64,000 bases of DNA from Colletotrichum lupini (Eukaryota > Ascomycota > Sordariomycetes > Glomerellales > Glomerellaceae): assembly GCF_023278565.1 (NCBI RefSeq), contig NC_064679.1, positions 3,658,001 through 3,722,000 of the forward strand, in the 5' to 3' direction. The position numbers were made by a program, and so were the translations under genes. Of the stretch, positions 1-13,061 are shown one piece after another. The stretch's first letter is position 1. Each line of letters begins with the position of its first letter. The notes under the pieces were generated by a model. It was not told the origin of the DNA and searched no databases. It saw only the letters and a program-made list of their open reading frames with translations.

Positions 1-472
1 CTGAAAGCTGCTTGCTTCTCCAGACTTTAGAGTCCTGACAGTTGATGCTCTGACGGGAGGCGTTGCGCTTGGAGACCTTCAGAAGACGTGAAATTCGAGG
101 CACAGCTTCAGTGTCAGTGATTCTTAATTCCCAGCCAAAGCTTATTCGAATCCCGATTCATGCTTTGCCATACCTTATACCCAATAGGTATTTAAACAGT
201 ACTCATTATGCAGTGCTATCACGTGTCTGTATGCCTTCGCTCGTAAGTCACGTGTGTGTGGCCTTCCACCAGCCTGGTTGGGCAATCTTCCAGAATGACC
301 ATTCCACTTCCAGCAGGCGGTTGCCCCTCGCAACGAAGAGACATGCACCGATCTACCTTACAAGACGGCTCTGCAACACTTTCGTGCAATGTCAAGCCAC
401 ACCCAAGCTCAAAGTACCGGAATTGGAGAGAGGATCTGACTTACAGCTACAATCGGCAATCACACCGACACC
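1..472. promoter_or_regulatory. 5' flank of the GCNA-like gene
   Basis: No convincing gene. An open frame at 63-476 has no recognisable domain and ends just past the ATG of the next gene, so I treat this stretch as promoter and 5' UTR. No clear TATA box or other named element was seen. Confidence 0.5.
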
Positions 473-2435
473 ATGACTGGATATGTCGACTTTGCCTCGT
501 CTAGTGAGGACGAATTCCCCGACCTAGATGCCGTCCTGCAAAGGAGTAAACAATTCCGCCGACCTACCAAAGCACCTGCTCAAACAACGACCAATAGCAT
601 TGATAGCGACGACGATGCTTCACCCTCGAGACAGCTCGAAGAAGAAGCTCTTCAGTGGAATGCATCAAGCTCGAAAGATTCGGATGCCGGGAAATCAACG
701 GTCAAGGCTGCGCCGCCGACTGTGCGACGCCGGAAGCTTGGTGCAAGGGTAGACAACCCCTTATTGAGGCCATTCGGAATTTTTTCGAGAAACGAGGGAC
801 AGAATCTATTCGATATTCCTGTCAAATCCAAGGAGGTGCCTCGTGTAGGAGTGAGGGAGCTGCGCGTCAGAAGCCGAGACGAGACGCCGACTGGGAACCT
901 ATCATCAAAGTCAGACGATGAATCAGACGGCAGCACCAACGAGCAAACTGAAATTACCGAGGCCGACATTTCTGAATTCTTTGGTGATTCTGCATCAGAG
1001 TTCGAGGACGATGGGACTCCGACACTCTTTGGGCACGACTCTACGGCTTCGAGAGCTCGTGGTCCAGTATCAGGTCACAGTCAGGAGACAACCGCGCCGA
1101 GACAGAAGGAGCGTCAGCCAGTCACAAAACCTGCACCAGAAATCGACTTCCCAGACTCCAGGCCTAGCAGACCTCAAAAGACCACCAAAGCGAAGGAACG
1201 AAGCACCGGAAGTGTGCCCGGGAGGAAAACGATACGGCCACAATCAGCGATCGTTGACCTCACTGACGATATGGCAGATGCTCTTCGTCGGCTAGATATG
1301 TAAGAGCCACCTCGTAAGTGGCATTGTTGCCTTGCTAACATGAAAATGCAGCACAGCCGAGCCACCAAAGAAGCAAGGCAGGGCTAGAAAAGATGATACT
1401 CCGCCAAAAACTCCGCCATTGACACCGCCAAGGCCATTCACCAAATCACTGATATCCCCTAAGAAGCTCCCAGGTATTCCAAAGACACCCCATGGGCCTG
1501 GTATGGATATGTTCTGGAGTCAGGAGTTCGTGGATGAGTGGAACGAGGAGCACTCGCCCAAGAAACTAATATTGCCTCCGGCCCAAAGGAGTCCAGCGAA
1601 AAGTCCCAAAAAAGCGAAAGAACAGAAGACAAATACGGCCAACCGGAAAGAAAGCAAGAAGGCGTTCGAGCAGAGAAAACACGACATCGCCCAGACATTC
1701 CTCCAAGAACTTGACGATACCATCACCCAGGGCAAACTGCAGTCCCTAGCCGAGTCTACAGGAGGAGTCAAGATCCAGTGGTCGGCCAAACTCAACACCA
1801 CAGCGGGAAGAGCGAACTGGAGGCGCGAAACCGTCCGTACCAAGAACGCCGACGGGTCAGAGAAATCGGTCACGCACAAGCATCATGCTTCCATTGAGCT
1901 CGCGGAGAAGGTGATTGATGACGAAAATCGTCTCCTCAACGTCGTCGCACACGAGTTTTGCCATCTGGCCAACTTCATGGTCAACGGCATCACTGGTAAC
2001 CCGCACGGCAAAGAATTCAAGATCTGGGCGGTGAAGTGCTCACAGCGGTTCGGGGATCGTGGCATCGAGGTGACGACGAAGCACTCGTACGAGATCGATT
2101 TCAAGTACATGTGGGAATGCACCGAATGCGGGCTCGAGTACAAGCGCCACTCTAAGAGCATCAACCCCGAACGCCATCGGTGTGGCTCCTGCAAGGCGCA
2201 GTTGAAGCAGACGAAACCGACACCAAGAGCCGCCGGGAAGCCGTCTGAGTATCAGCAGTTCTTCAAGGAGCAGATGAAAGTGGTGAAGAAGGAGCACCCT
2301 GGTAGCCAGCAGAAGGAGGTAATGAAGATCATTGCAGAACGGTGGGCAAAGCGAGGTGGCAGTGCCCGGGCAACCCCCGATTCGGAGGCGGATGTGAACA
2401 AGGTTGGCTCTCAGCTGGTAGATTTGACGTTGTAG
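473..2435 (+). CDS. GCNA/SprT-like metalloprotease with HMG-box-like C terminus
   Basis: Two exons, 473-1299 and 1352-2435, joined by a 52-bp intron (GTAAGA...GCAG) that removes an in-frame TAA; 636 aa. Residues 1-270 are acidic, Ser/Asp-rich and probably disordered, ending in a SUMO-interaction-like motif IVDLTDD near residue 260. A basic linker leads to a SprT-like domain with the zinc-protease motif HEFCH at 476-480 and a further His in NPHGKEF. A zinc ribbon follows (WECTECG starting near 530, then HRCGSC). The C terminus resembles an HMG box (KPSEYQQFFKEQ... to IIAERWAKR) and the chain ends in LVDLTL, a second SIM-like motif. This layout matches the GCNA (ACRC) family and fission yeast HMG-box protein SPBC19G7.04. 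The family acts in the nucleus on SUMO-marked DNA-protein crosslinks. Function is inferred from the domains. Confidence 0.85.
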
Positions 2436-4216
2436 GAGGACATGAGGAATTGGCGTTGGAATCAGGCAGAGTCGACAGAGTTTATCGCCCATTGCTTCAT
2501 GATTGATCACCAAATCTTATGGTCTTTCCAATTCTTATCCAGTGGCGCAAAACACCATCATCATAAGCGTTGACAATGTCATCATCAATTAAGGGGAACC
2601 CGTCTGAGTTCATCGAGTGACAGGGAAGCAAGCACATGGTTACTGTTTAGGGCCAGCTTACTGATGTGTATCTGATATGCTACACAGTTGCTCGAGCGGC
2701 TTGATATACGAATTCCCCGCTCGACACCTTCCTTTTCGTTATCTCTGCCGCAACTACCGTCAATGTTCTTCTTTCGCCGATGGCAAATACTCTCTAGGTA
2801 TAGTACAAGGAACATACTTTGGGCGTAGTAGCTAGCGTAGACGAAGTACGAGACCGCCCAGGTGGAGCGTGACAAGGCTACTTACCTTGGGATGACCTCA
2901 CATTGAGCAGATGACCTACGCAGCTGGCACCCGCAAGTTCAGCACCAACTTGCGGTCGCTGGTGACCACATAACTGCCGAGGAGGGAAGAATCTATGAAC
3001 TAGACTTCGATCCAATAGAGTATACATACTCCCACTGGCCAAATGCCCTATTTGCAAGGAGATTGGAGAGAGTCTCAAAGAGCGGCCCAGAAAAGTTCTT
3101 AAGCAGTGCATGTGGCCGGGAAGTAGACGACCATAGAGGGGAGGATGACCGTAAAGCGGATGATCATGTAGTGTTCTACACATCATCGAATGTAGGAGGT
3201 TTCAAACTAGACCATCGCCTCTCGTGTTGCTCTATCTATATACACAAGAGCGCCACGACGATATTTGCGCAACGTCAATGGTGTCATTAATCATGATGAA
3301 CTTGTCCCAATCGACTTTGGCGAAGTCCCAACCGCAAGGTGACTTCTAATCAACGGGGTTGTTTTTCCAGAGTTCAGGTTACGTCAATTTTGCCAGTCAA
3401 GTAAGGCTACAGGTTTTCAAGTTGAACTTCCATCTGGCGATTTTCGGTAGTTCTCTAAGAACTCTTCGCATTTCTGGTATCACGCACCGGCTCCATCATG
3501 GGCAAGATAATCGTTGCCAAGGTCTATAAGACGACGCCGTTATTTTCCCCCTTGCTGTCCAAGATACAACTTAAATGCTGGGTTTCGAACGTCTTTGTCG
3601 ACGTAAGGCGGACTGAATCATTCGAAACGAAGGTGACAACTATCATCTAGTATGGTGGAGGTAATCTTGCACGAAATGGTGATCACTGTTCGACTTCTTG
3701 TGCTCGTGTAGCTCCGTCGATATACCAGGGACCAGTACGATAGTTGTAGCTCGTCGATCCAGCTGTCGTAATATGTGTACACGTAGCTCAGCAACAGGTC
3801 ATCAAAAAATAACCCTCTCGTTATCCAACATTTGTTTACATCCACAGAGGCAGTGACCCAAAAGATCATGACATAGGGAGAGTTCATAAATATATACATT
3901 CACAAATCTGATGTCGTTTTCTTGACATCATAATTCTCAGCATAGAACAACTCAACTAGTGACACCTAAAGAACCCAAGAGATGGCGTGGCTTTCATTTC
4001 GTTTCATCGTCAAGTTTCGCCGCCTGTCATTCCCGCCGTGTTCACGTAACCCGACGGTGGAAGGAAACTACCCAAATCTGTCAACTGCTTTTTCACGCGG
4101 TGTGCACCTCCTCGCCATTCACATCTTCGATCCGTCTTCCACTTTGGGAATATCCATATTCCGTCTTCCGTTTTATCTCATCGAATCCCTTTTCACTCCT
4201 TCTCTCTTTCTGCCTC
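2436..4216. other. Intergenic region, no recognised gene
   Basis: About 1.8 kb between the 3' ends of the GCNA-like and MOG1 genes, which converge on it. The small open frames (for example 2585-2875 and 3618-3899 on the minus strand) show no domain, no start context and no intron structure I trust. Base composition is more AT-rich than in the genes, but CA and TG dinucleotides are common, so there is no RIP signature. A lost gene or non-coding RNA cannot be excluded. Confidence 0.5.
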
Positions 4217-4773
4217 TCAAACCTCCTGGAACAAAGACCAGTCCTTCACCTTGAACGTCTCCCAAATACGCGCAGCATACTCAACAGCGTCGCCAATCAG
4301 CTTTCCCTGCTTGCCGAGCTCCAAATCGACATCGGCCTCGTCGTACTCGCCCTTGATATGCGGCACGTTAATCGTGACCAAGATATCCGTCGACTCCTTC
4401 TCAAGGCGTACGAGGGTAAGAATGATGGCCGTGAAATCGGGTGCCGACGACGACGACGAACGGGACGACTTGCTCGCGTGCGGGGTCTGCGTCGCGATGA
4501 GGGTGTAGGCGGGAATGTCGGAGCTGAGGCGCGAGAAGGAGGTCTCGGTCGTGTTCCAGACCTTGACGGTGTCGACGTCCTCGCCGACGAGATCCTCGAG
4601 GTGCGTCGTCAGGGCGCGGCCGTCGATCTCGGGACTCGAGCCCGCGGGGCCGACGCGCTCCGTGATGTCGAAGATGATGCTCGTGAAACCGTCCGAGTCG
4701 ATCCAGACTTCTTGGTTGTCGGGTACCTCGCGGAGTTTGCTGTGGTTTTTGGGAAGGGGTTGTTAGTCTACTT

Positions 4774-4812
<39 letters not shown>

Positions 4813-4962
4813 TGGCGTGTGACTGGGAGCTTGAAAGAAAGTGACAAGAGGAAGACGAGGGACGTGAGATAGGGAGGGGACCAACCTGACGTCGGCGAAC
4901 TTGTCGGGCAAGTCGCTGACTAGAGCGCCGCCGTAGAGAGGGGTGCTTTTGTATCGGGTCAT
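4217..4962 (-). CDS. MOG1: Mog1-like Ran-binding nuclear import factor
   Basis: Exon 1 is 4962-4886 and exon 2 is 4739-4217; the 146-bp intron (GTTGGT...CACAG) contains a pure (TA)16 run. The product is 199 aa, normal for the family. The start reads MTRYKSTPLYGGALVSDLP and exon 2 opens with KLREVPDNQEVWID, the hallmark of Mog1 (YGG...LP...DVS..R.VPDNQEV). The C-terminal part (INVPHIKGEYDEADVDLE, ending WSLFQEV) also fits. A Ser-rich loop interrupts the middle. Mog1 binds Ran/Gsp1 and promotes GTP release, supporting nuclear protein import. No single long open frame starts with ATG here, so the gene is easily missed by ORF-based annotation. It is divergent from the HIT gene downstream. Identification rests on motif recognition. 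Confidence 0.85.
4776..4807. repeat. (TA)16 microsatellite inside the MOG1 intron
   Basis: A perfect 32-base alternating TA run directly visible within the only MOG1 intron, about 40 bp from the 3' splice site. Likely length-polymorphic between isolates. Confidence 0.95.
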
Positions 4963-6075
4963 GGTGTTTGCTTCAGGTGATGGGTGCGTTTGCAGATGGT
5001 TGCTTCGATAGAATGACCTGCCCTCTTCTCGTAAAACGGGGCTTCCTTCGTAGGTGCTGTTGTAATAGAGATACACGGGCTGGCGCAACAGGTGCGATCG
5101 ATGTGCTCAAGGTATAGTTCGTAAGGTAGCCTGACGAAGCTTGTAAGGCGGGAATCAATGAGGACGCGGGCCGGGCTGGGTATCACAAGAAGGTTACTGC
5201 AACAAGAATGTCACTCCAGGAAGAGCAACGGCGTTCTGGTCTGACTGCCCGCCTTATGTTGGCTGGCTGCCTTGCTTCCAGGTGCCGAGCAAAAGACTCG
5301 GCCAGGGCTGTTCAGTCACTCCAAGGTGGGGTTACGTCGGCTTGGGTAGGAAAAAAAAGACCTGGCGTTTGCGCAGCAGAAGGAGGGGTATGACGACGAT
5401 GGTGCCAGGGATCAGGTCTCCAGATGCGCCAGGTAGGTCACCCGTGCAGCAGCCCGGCAGTAGCCCAGCAGCTCCTTCAGCAACTTCACGCCGTGCGCTA
5501 CGCTCGCTGTGTTGGTCGGGCGCTGTCTTCTAACCCTCAAGACCTCGCGCGCGGCTTAACAGGCTGATGCGCAATTCAATTGTAGCATGACAAAAAAGGC
5601 ACTGCAAGCCGCAACATCCGTCGCAGAGAAAAAGCGACAACTGGATCCTGTCGAGCAAGACATTCAGAACTCAAAAAACAAAAATTCGAACCTGGGGACT
5701 CCAGATGAGGGTTTGCCAAAGATTGGTGGAATGGAGTCTGTTGGGCCATCCAACGGTCACATCTGGTAAAAGGCAAGAGGTGAGTTCGATAGGAGGTCCC
5801 ACTCCGACTTTTTGGAGGTAATTTGCTCTCCAAGTACCTTTCACACTATCTCCCGGTCCTAGCAATCCCCACCCCACACAAGCTTCCTCAGCTTCCGTAT
5901 CCCCGCCCACCTCACTGCATATGCCCTCCGCATCTCTTCAATCCCGTCCTTTCATTTGCTCAACTTCATCATCCTCACTCACCTTTCCCTCTCGCAATTG
6001 ATACGGTGATTTCTCAACTTTGTCTAGACCATTTCAATTCTCGAATACGAAAGCAAGACTCAACATCCCCTCATC
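4963..6075. promoter_or_regulatory. Shared divergent promoter of MOG1 and the HIT gene
   Basis: About 1.1 kb between two divergent start codons. The part next to the HIT start is rich in C/T (about 5850-6070), as in many fungal promoters and 5' UTRs. No gene is supported here; the small frames at 5208-5533 and 5587-5769 lack domains. Confidence 0.6.
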
Positions 6076-6819
6076 ATGACGTCCAGCCTGGCTTCGTGCA
6101 TCTTCTGCAAGATCATCAAGGGTTCGTCCCCATTTCCGCTCCTCATCTGATTCCAACCCCAAGACATCTCCGAACCCCCGCTACCGCAGAATCAACTGAC
6201 ATTTCGCCCCCCTTCAGGCGAAATTCCCTGCTTTAAGCTCTTTGAGAGCGAAAAGACACTCGCGTTCCTCGACATCAACCCCCTCAGCCGCGGCCATGCT
6301 GTAAGAACTCACCCATGTAATAACCATCCTGTGAAATATCCACTTACATTGTCTCCGCAGCTTGTCATCCCCAAGCACCACGGCGCCAAGTTGGCTGACA
6401 TCCCCGACGATCAGCTCAGCGAACTCCTCGTAGGCCTCCCACCAGCCTCTCTCGCGCCCCCTTGTGTGTTCATTCTGACCCCTTGCGTTATTACAGCCTG
6501 TTGTGAAGAAGCTCGTCGCCGCGACCGGTGCCACCGATTACAACATCCTCCAGAACAACGGCCGCATCGCTCACCAAATGGTCGACCACGTGAGTGTTCC
6601 CCCTTTATTCATCCACCTTGCCATTCATCATAGCTAATTATCATAGGTTCACTTCCACATGGTAACACTTCTCACCACCGCCTGCAATTCTCGTACTGAC
6701 ACCAGTTGGAGATTCCCAAGCCAAATGAGACTGAGGGTCTCGGCGTTGGTTGGCCCCAGCAGGCGACCGATATGGACAAGCTCAAGGCCCTCTTTGAGGA
6801 TATCAAGTCCAAGATGTAG
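6076..6819 (+). CDS. HNT1: HIT-family (HINT type) nucleotide hydrolase
   Basis: Six exons: 6076-6121, 6218-6300, 6361-6429, 6497-6589, 6647-6661 and 6712-6819. The protein begins MTSSLASCIFCKIIKGEIP, the classic HINT start, then SRGHALVIPKHHGAKL, DYNILQNNGRIAHQ and the histidine triad VDHVHFHMIPKP, and ends FEDIKSKM. HINT proteins hydrolyse adenosine phosphoramidates such as AMP-lysine; the triad His residues are catalytic. The N-terminal CxxC is the zinc-binding pair found in many HINT proteins. The fifth exon is only 15 bp. The last acceptor is ambiguous: CAG at 6705 would insert two residues (Leu-Glu), while AG at 6711 gives the conserved HFHMIPKP, so I chose the latter. Its 3' end converges with the Sec14-like gene, 169 bp away. 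Confidence 0.9.
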
Positions 6820-6988
6820 AGAAGCCAGTTTTGGTATGATCAACACCCCCGCCCTCAACTCAATAGCAGGGATATCAATTCCCCGTAATTCAACGTCCCT
6901 GGCTCTTTCAACCTCTTTTATCCCCCCGACCAATTCTCATAACCTGCGTGTACGTCCTTCGTGAATCTAATGCCGGCTGTGCCGGTCT

Positions 6989-9001
<2,013 letters not shown>

Positions 9002-10941
9002 CAGTCGACGACGTCAGTCAATGCTTGGGACTATATTGGTGGTGCTGAGACGGGGTCAGCAGGGTCATCCCACAGTGTAGTGCATTGGCAAATGGCGGCG
9101 GGTTGGAGAGGAAATTTGGCAAGGTAAAAAGAATCAAGCCGAGTGATGCGCGGATGGCCGGAATATGGCTTGCGCCGGAGGTTGAAGTGACGGGAGGGAG
9201 GGACAGACTGGGTGGCTGACATGCGCCGGAGAGTGTTAAGGTATGGAGGGGTTGTGAGGATTGGGGAAAGACTAGGGTAGGTACCTACTTTGGTTACGCG
9301 GCTGATGGAGAGTTCAGGGACTGGCGTCTATGCGGTTGGCGGCCAAGGAGTAACAATGCAGAAAGACGAGAAGAGCAAAGTCGAGAGGACTGTCGAAGCC
9401 AGGTACGGGTACAGAGAGGTTGATGGATAACGCAGTGAGACCGGGTCTATTACGTGGGCAGTGAATGTGCGACGGAGGGGCAGCGTTGCGGACGGAGCTT
9501 TGAGCAAAGAGGAAAGTCGGGGGCGACGGGGATTGAGGGAGGCTTAGACGCGGCGGACAAGGAGGAGGAGGACGACGACACCTCAGCGACAATAAGGTAG
9601 GTAAGCGCAATGTTGCGAGGGTCGAGCGCTGTACTTGGTACCCCTTAGGAGGCTGTTCAAACTTCACGGAGTTGGTAGCTTGGTCACTGGTGTACGCAGA
9701 TGTAGCTCAATTTCCGAGCGATCCGGACTGGCACAGATTCCAAGAGTACCGTTGGACCTTAGGTGCCTTAGTTGGTCTCTTTTGTTGTAGTGCTTGGGTG
9801 TCAGCTGTGGATTTGCCCAATGTACCTTGGAGTTGGCGAGCTATTGTGGTGCTGTGGTGTGGTGGGAGAAGAACAGCTTTGCGGACCCAGCAAGGAGACC
9901 GACACCGACCAGGAGGGGTAAGGTATGGGTAGGTTGAGGTGGGATGTCGTTGAGAGCGGGGGGCTTGATGCGTGCAACCTTTTGCAGTGCAGTGAAATGG
10001 TGAAATGGAACGTGGTGATCGATTCTGGTTGTTCGGGTTTGCAAAATGGTGAACATGGACGCTGAAGTGTGGTGAACCGTAAATCGTAAACCGTAAACGA
10101 GCACAATAAAATACGCCGTATTCGAATCCGTAAGATGCCTCAGGGTCGCAGGGGAAGTGCGAGTGCGAGTATTGGTATCTGTATCCGTACCTTCCTCATT
10201 ACAACAGGTCCACCAAAATCATTAGAAATGGCCACGCGACCTCCCGTCGGACGCGATGAGGCAGGGACGCCAGGTACCTCCTACCTACTCTACCTTACCT
10301 GTGCGTGTCCCCTCCCTGGTTGAGCGAACGCGAGGTGAGGTGCCCCGTGGGCGGTACCTTACCTTAATGGAACTTCGGGGCCGAGTCACGCGAGACGCGC
10401 TCGATACCTTGGGTGAACGTGGAACGTAGGTAGCTTGACTCCAGGACAAAAGCCTGCCCAAGCTTCAATAAGGAGTACCTGGGATGGGCCTGAGGAAACC
10501 CAAATTTGCGTCATCCCGCCTGATGACCAGCTGTCTGCCGGGGTCTTTTAGAGATGACGGGCGATTTCTTGAAGCCCCTACTCCGTACTCCGTACACGTG
10601 CTGAAATGCAGTTTTGGTTTGCGCTGAGTGTGGGGCCTTGCCCTGGGAAGATTGAACCCCGCCAGGAAAATAAAAAAAACGATACGCAGTCCGGGACTCC
10701 AGCCTTGAGGTGCCTTGTACCTGACGTCGGGCCACCAAAGCCGTCGGGTTTGTTGATATTGACTTTCACTTGAACTTCCATCAACCAGCAACAGCTTACC
10801 CCACAACTAAGGTACTTCGACACCCCGCGTTACACCGACAGCTGCCATCGACACCAAAGAATCTAACGACGTCTCTCTCGCCGAGTTCCCAACGCAAAGT
10901 ATTGCACACAGTACATCTCAATTCCACTTCCACTGCCCATC
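9002..10941. promoter_or_regulatory. Shared divergent promoter of the Sec14-like gene and DAM1
   Basis: About 1.9 kb without a supported gene. It carries the palindrome GTAGGTACCTAC at 9277-9288 and further GGTACC/TACCTTACC-type motifs around 10274-10305 and 10355-10370, which recur in other intergenic regions of this window. Small frames here have no recognisable product. Confidence 0.55.
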
Positions 10942-11815
10942 ATGGCAGATTACAACGCTCACGAGAAGCGATCCGGCTCGCGCACGCGCAACTCCCGTCC
11001 GACAACCCCCATGCGCCCGACCACGCCTCTGCGCCCTTCTTCGCGAGCCTCCTTTCGCGAGTCCGCCAGAGATAGTGTTCACGGCGGCGGCGAGTCGTTT
11101 CCCCTCAACACCTTTGAGCCCGCCTTTGCTGAGCTCTCGGATGCCATGGCCGACCTTGAGGCCAATATGATGCACTTCCAGCTGATGCACGAGAGTCTGG
11201 CGCGCTTCAGCGAATCTTTTGCAAGTCTCATGTACGGCCTGAACATGAATGCCTTTTGCGTCGATTTCCAAGAGGTGCGATTGTTCCATCAGCTATCTTT
11301 TGACGCACTAGCCAATGCTGATCTAACCTCGTTTATCCTCTCTAGGGCCCTGTTCCCGAGTCCTTCAAGAGGGCGAAGCTGCAGGAAGAGATGAACGCAG
11401 CCGCAGGATCAGGTACGAGCCCCAACACAATCTCTGGTATAACCTTGGCGGTATTTCTAACATGCACATTCACAGGCATTCCTCGCGCGTTTGAAAAGCC
11501 TAGCACTGATTTTGATGGCGAGACGACTTTTATGTACTGATCCATACCCTAGATTCCTCCGTTGGAGGCTTCGCAAGCATCCTGCTAATCACTTACAGGA
11601 CCACTGACGTTTCGTTCGTTGAAAACCCGCCCGCCTCCTCCAAGCCAACCCCGAAATACAAGACCCCCAGCACAGCTACTAAAAGTTCCCGTGTGCCAGC
11701 ACCTTCTACACGTGAAAGCACAACGCGTAGTCGCGCGGGAGGCCGCGGAGGCTCCGAGACAACGAGAGGCCGGGGTACCGGGATCGTCAGACCACGCGGC
11801 CGTGGCATCCGGTGA
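10942..11815 (+). CDS. DAM1: DASH complex subunit Dam1
   Basis: Four exons: 10942-11274, 11346-11412, 11476-11533 and 11599-11815; 224 aa. The core FEPAFAELSDAMADLEANM, then HESLARFSESFASLMYGLNM and NAFCVDFQEGPVPESF, is the conserved Dam1 domain (residues about 55-120). It is preceded by an Arg/Ser/Thr/Pro-rich N terminus with TTPMRPTTPLRP repeats. The C terminus is rich in Arg-Gly and Ser/Thr (RAGGRGGSETTRGRG). In yeast, Dam1 is the DASH ring subunit that contacts microtubules and is phosphorylated by Aurora B at its flexible ends; the Ser/Thr/Arg-rich ends here would fit that. DASH couples kinetochores to microtubule tips. The gene converges with BUD20, 235 bp away. Confidence 0.87.
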
Positions 11816-12050
11816 AAGTGCTACAACAGATGCCCGCTGTAGAACCTCACTGGTGGCATCATCGCCGCCGCTTGCTTGCCTTGAGCCCCGAGCCATCGCA
11901 AGCTGGATCTCAACTTCCCGAGCACGGCCCTTCAGGGTGCAGTAAAGAGAAAGGGGGGATGGCAATTCCAGTACATTATGTCGTGAAAGGGTATCATCTA
12001 GCGTCTACTCTTGAGCCACGGTAGACTTGTGGGCAGGAGGCAAGCGCATC

Positions 12051-12579
12051 TCAGGTCTCCATCTCGATCTCCTGGTCGAGGGCCTTCTCAGGTCCTCCCT
12101 TGTTGGGACCTTTGTCGTCTGTTCGAATGCCGACGACGGCCTCTGCCTCTTTCTGGGTATACGGTTCCTCTTTCAACTGCTTGACCCTGGAAATGACTAG
12201 GTTAGCGGGGCCGCAACAGACGAGAGCACATATAGGCCAAGCGGAGGCATGGAAGTGTAGTAGGAGACGACGAACCTGCGCTTGTGAGGCTTTCCCTTGC
12301 GGTGGCCTACGAGGCTGACTTCGGTCTCGAACCACTTGGCGCATTCGATGCAATAATGCTGACCCAGTCCTGGAAGATCCTCCTTTGCTTTTAATCCCGT
12401 GAAACGTTGGAGATGGCGCGGCGAGCGCAGATCGGCCTTGATCTGGTCGACATCCCTATAGTATGCTTTGTTAGGAACCGAAAAACGACCTATAGTTTTT
12501 CTTCGGTATGCTCTGGTAAAATCCCTTACCTTGTCTTCCTTCGTGTCTTGGTCAAAGTTTTCTTGTTGGTGACGCCCAT
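12051..12579 (-). CDS. BUD20: Bud20/ZNF593-type pre-60S export factor
   Basis: Three exons: 12579-12530, 12455-12276 and 12186-12051; 121 aa. The start MGVTNKKTLTKTRRKTR is the basic N terminus typical of fungal Bud20. Next come DVDQIKADLRSP, DLPGLGQHYCIECAKWF and HRKGKPHKRRVKQLKEEPYT, a single C2H2 zinc finger of the ZNF593 type. A longer open frame on the same strand (from 12751) runs through the first intron and is not the real start. Bud20 is a shuttling factor that accompanies pre-60S ribosomal particles out of the nucleus. The gene is divergent from GAA1. Confidence 0.9.
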
Positions 12580-13061
12580 TTTTCTGGTTCGCCGAGTACG
12601 ACGAGAGAAAGCGCTTATGGTCCGTAAGGTGTCGCAGTTGCGTCGGGAATCGATTGGAGAGGGTGGCAGAATCCCAAAATTGAGACTCGAGATGGCGATG
12701 GCGGGGCAGAATTCTGGTGGTGAGCCGCAGAAAAGTTGCTTCACCGCTCACAAAAGACGGGGATTAGTGCCTCCGTGGTACCGAATCCACTAAAAAGTCC
12801 AGGTAGCACTTGGCGGGCAGAGTCGCCCGAAGCTTGAGCTAAACTCGGGGATGGAACGCGAGGGGACGCGCCCGGATAAATGAATATATGGGGACTCCTG
12901 TCACTTGTACCTCCAACACAGCTCCGCCTCCATCCCCGGGACGCCCTTACAACCCATCTTTAAAGATGACGGTTGTCCTTTCGCAAAGTCACCGCACAGC
13001 ACAGACGAACTAATTGTGCGATTGTGCAGCTCTCGGGAGCTGCAGAAAAACAGCCTCCGTT
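12580..13061. promoter_or_regulatory. Divergent promoter of BUD20 and GAA1
   Basis: 482 bp between the two start codons. Nothing beyond short C-rich and A-rich stretches was seen. Confidence 0.6.

Noticed and set aside
63..476. 137-codon open frame before the GCNA-like gene
   Set aside because: No domain, biased composition and overlap with the start of the real gene; best seen as 5' UTR or promoter.
12197..12751. 184-codon frame with extra N terminus for BUD20
   Set aside because: It reads through two introns; the family's basic start and splice sites place the start at 12579.
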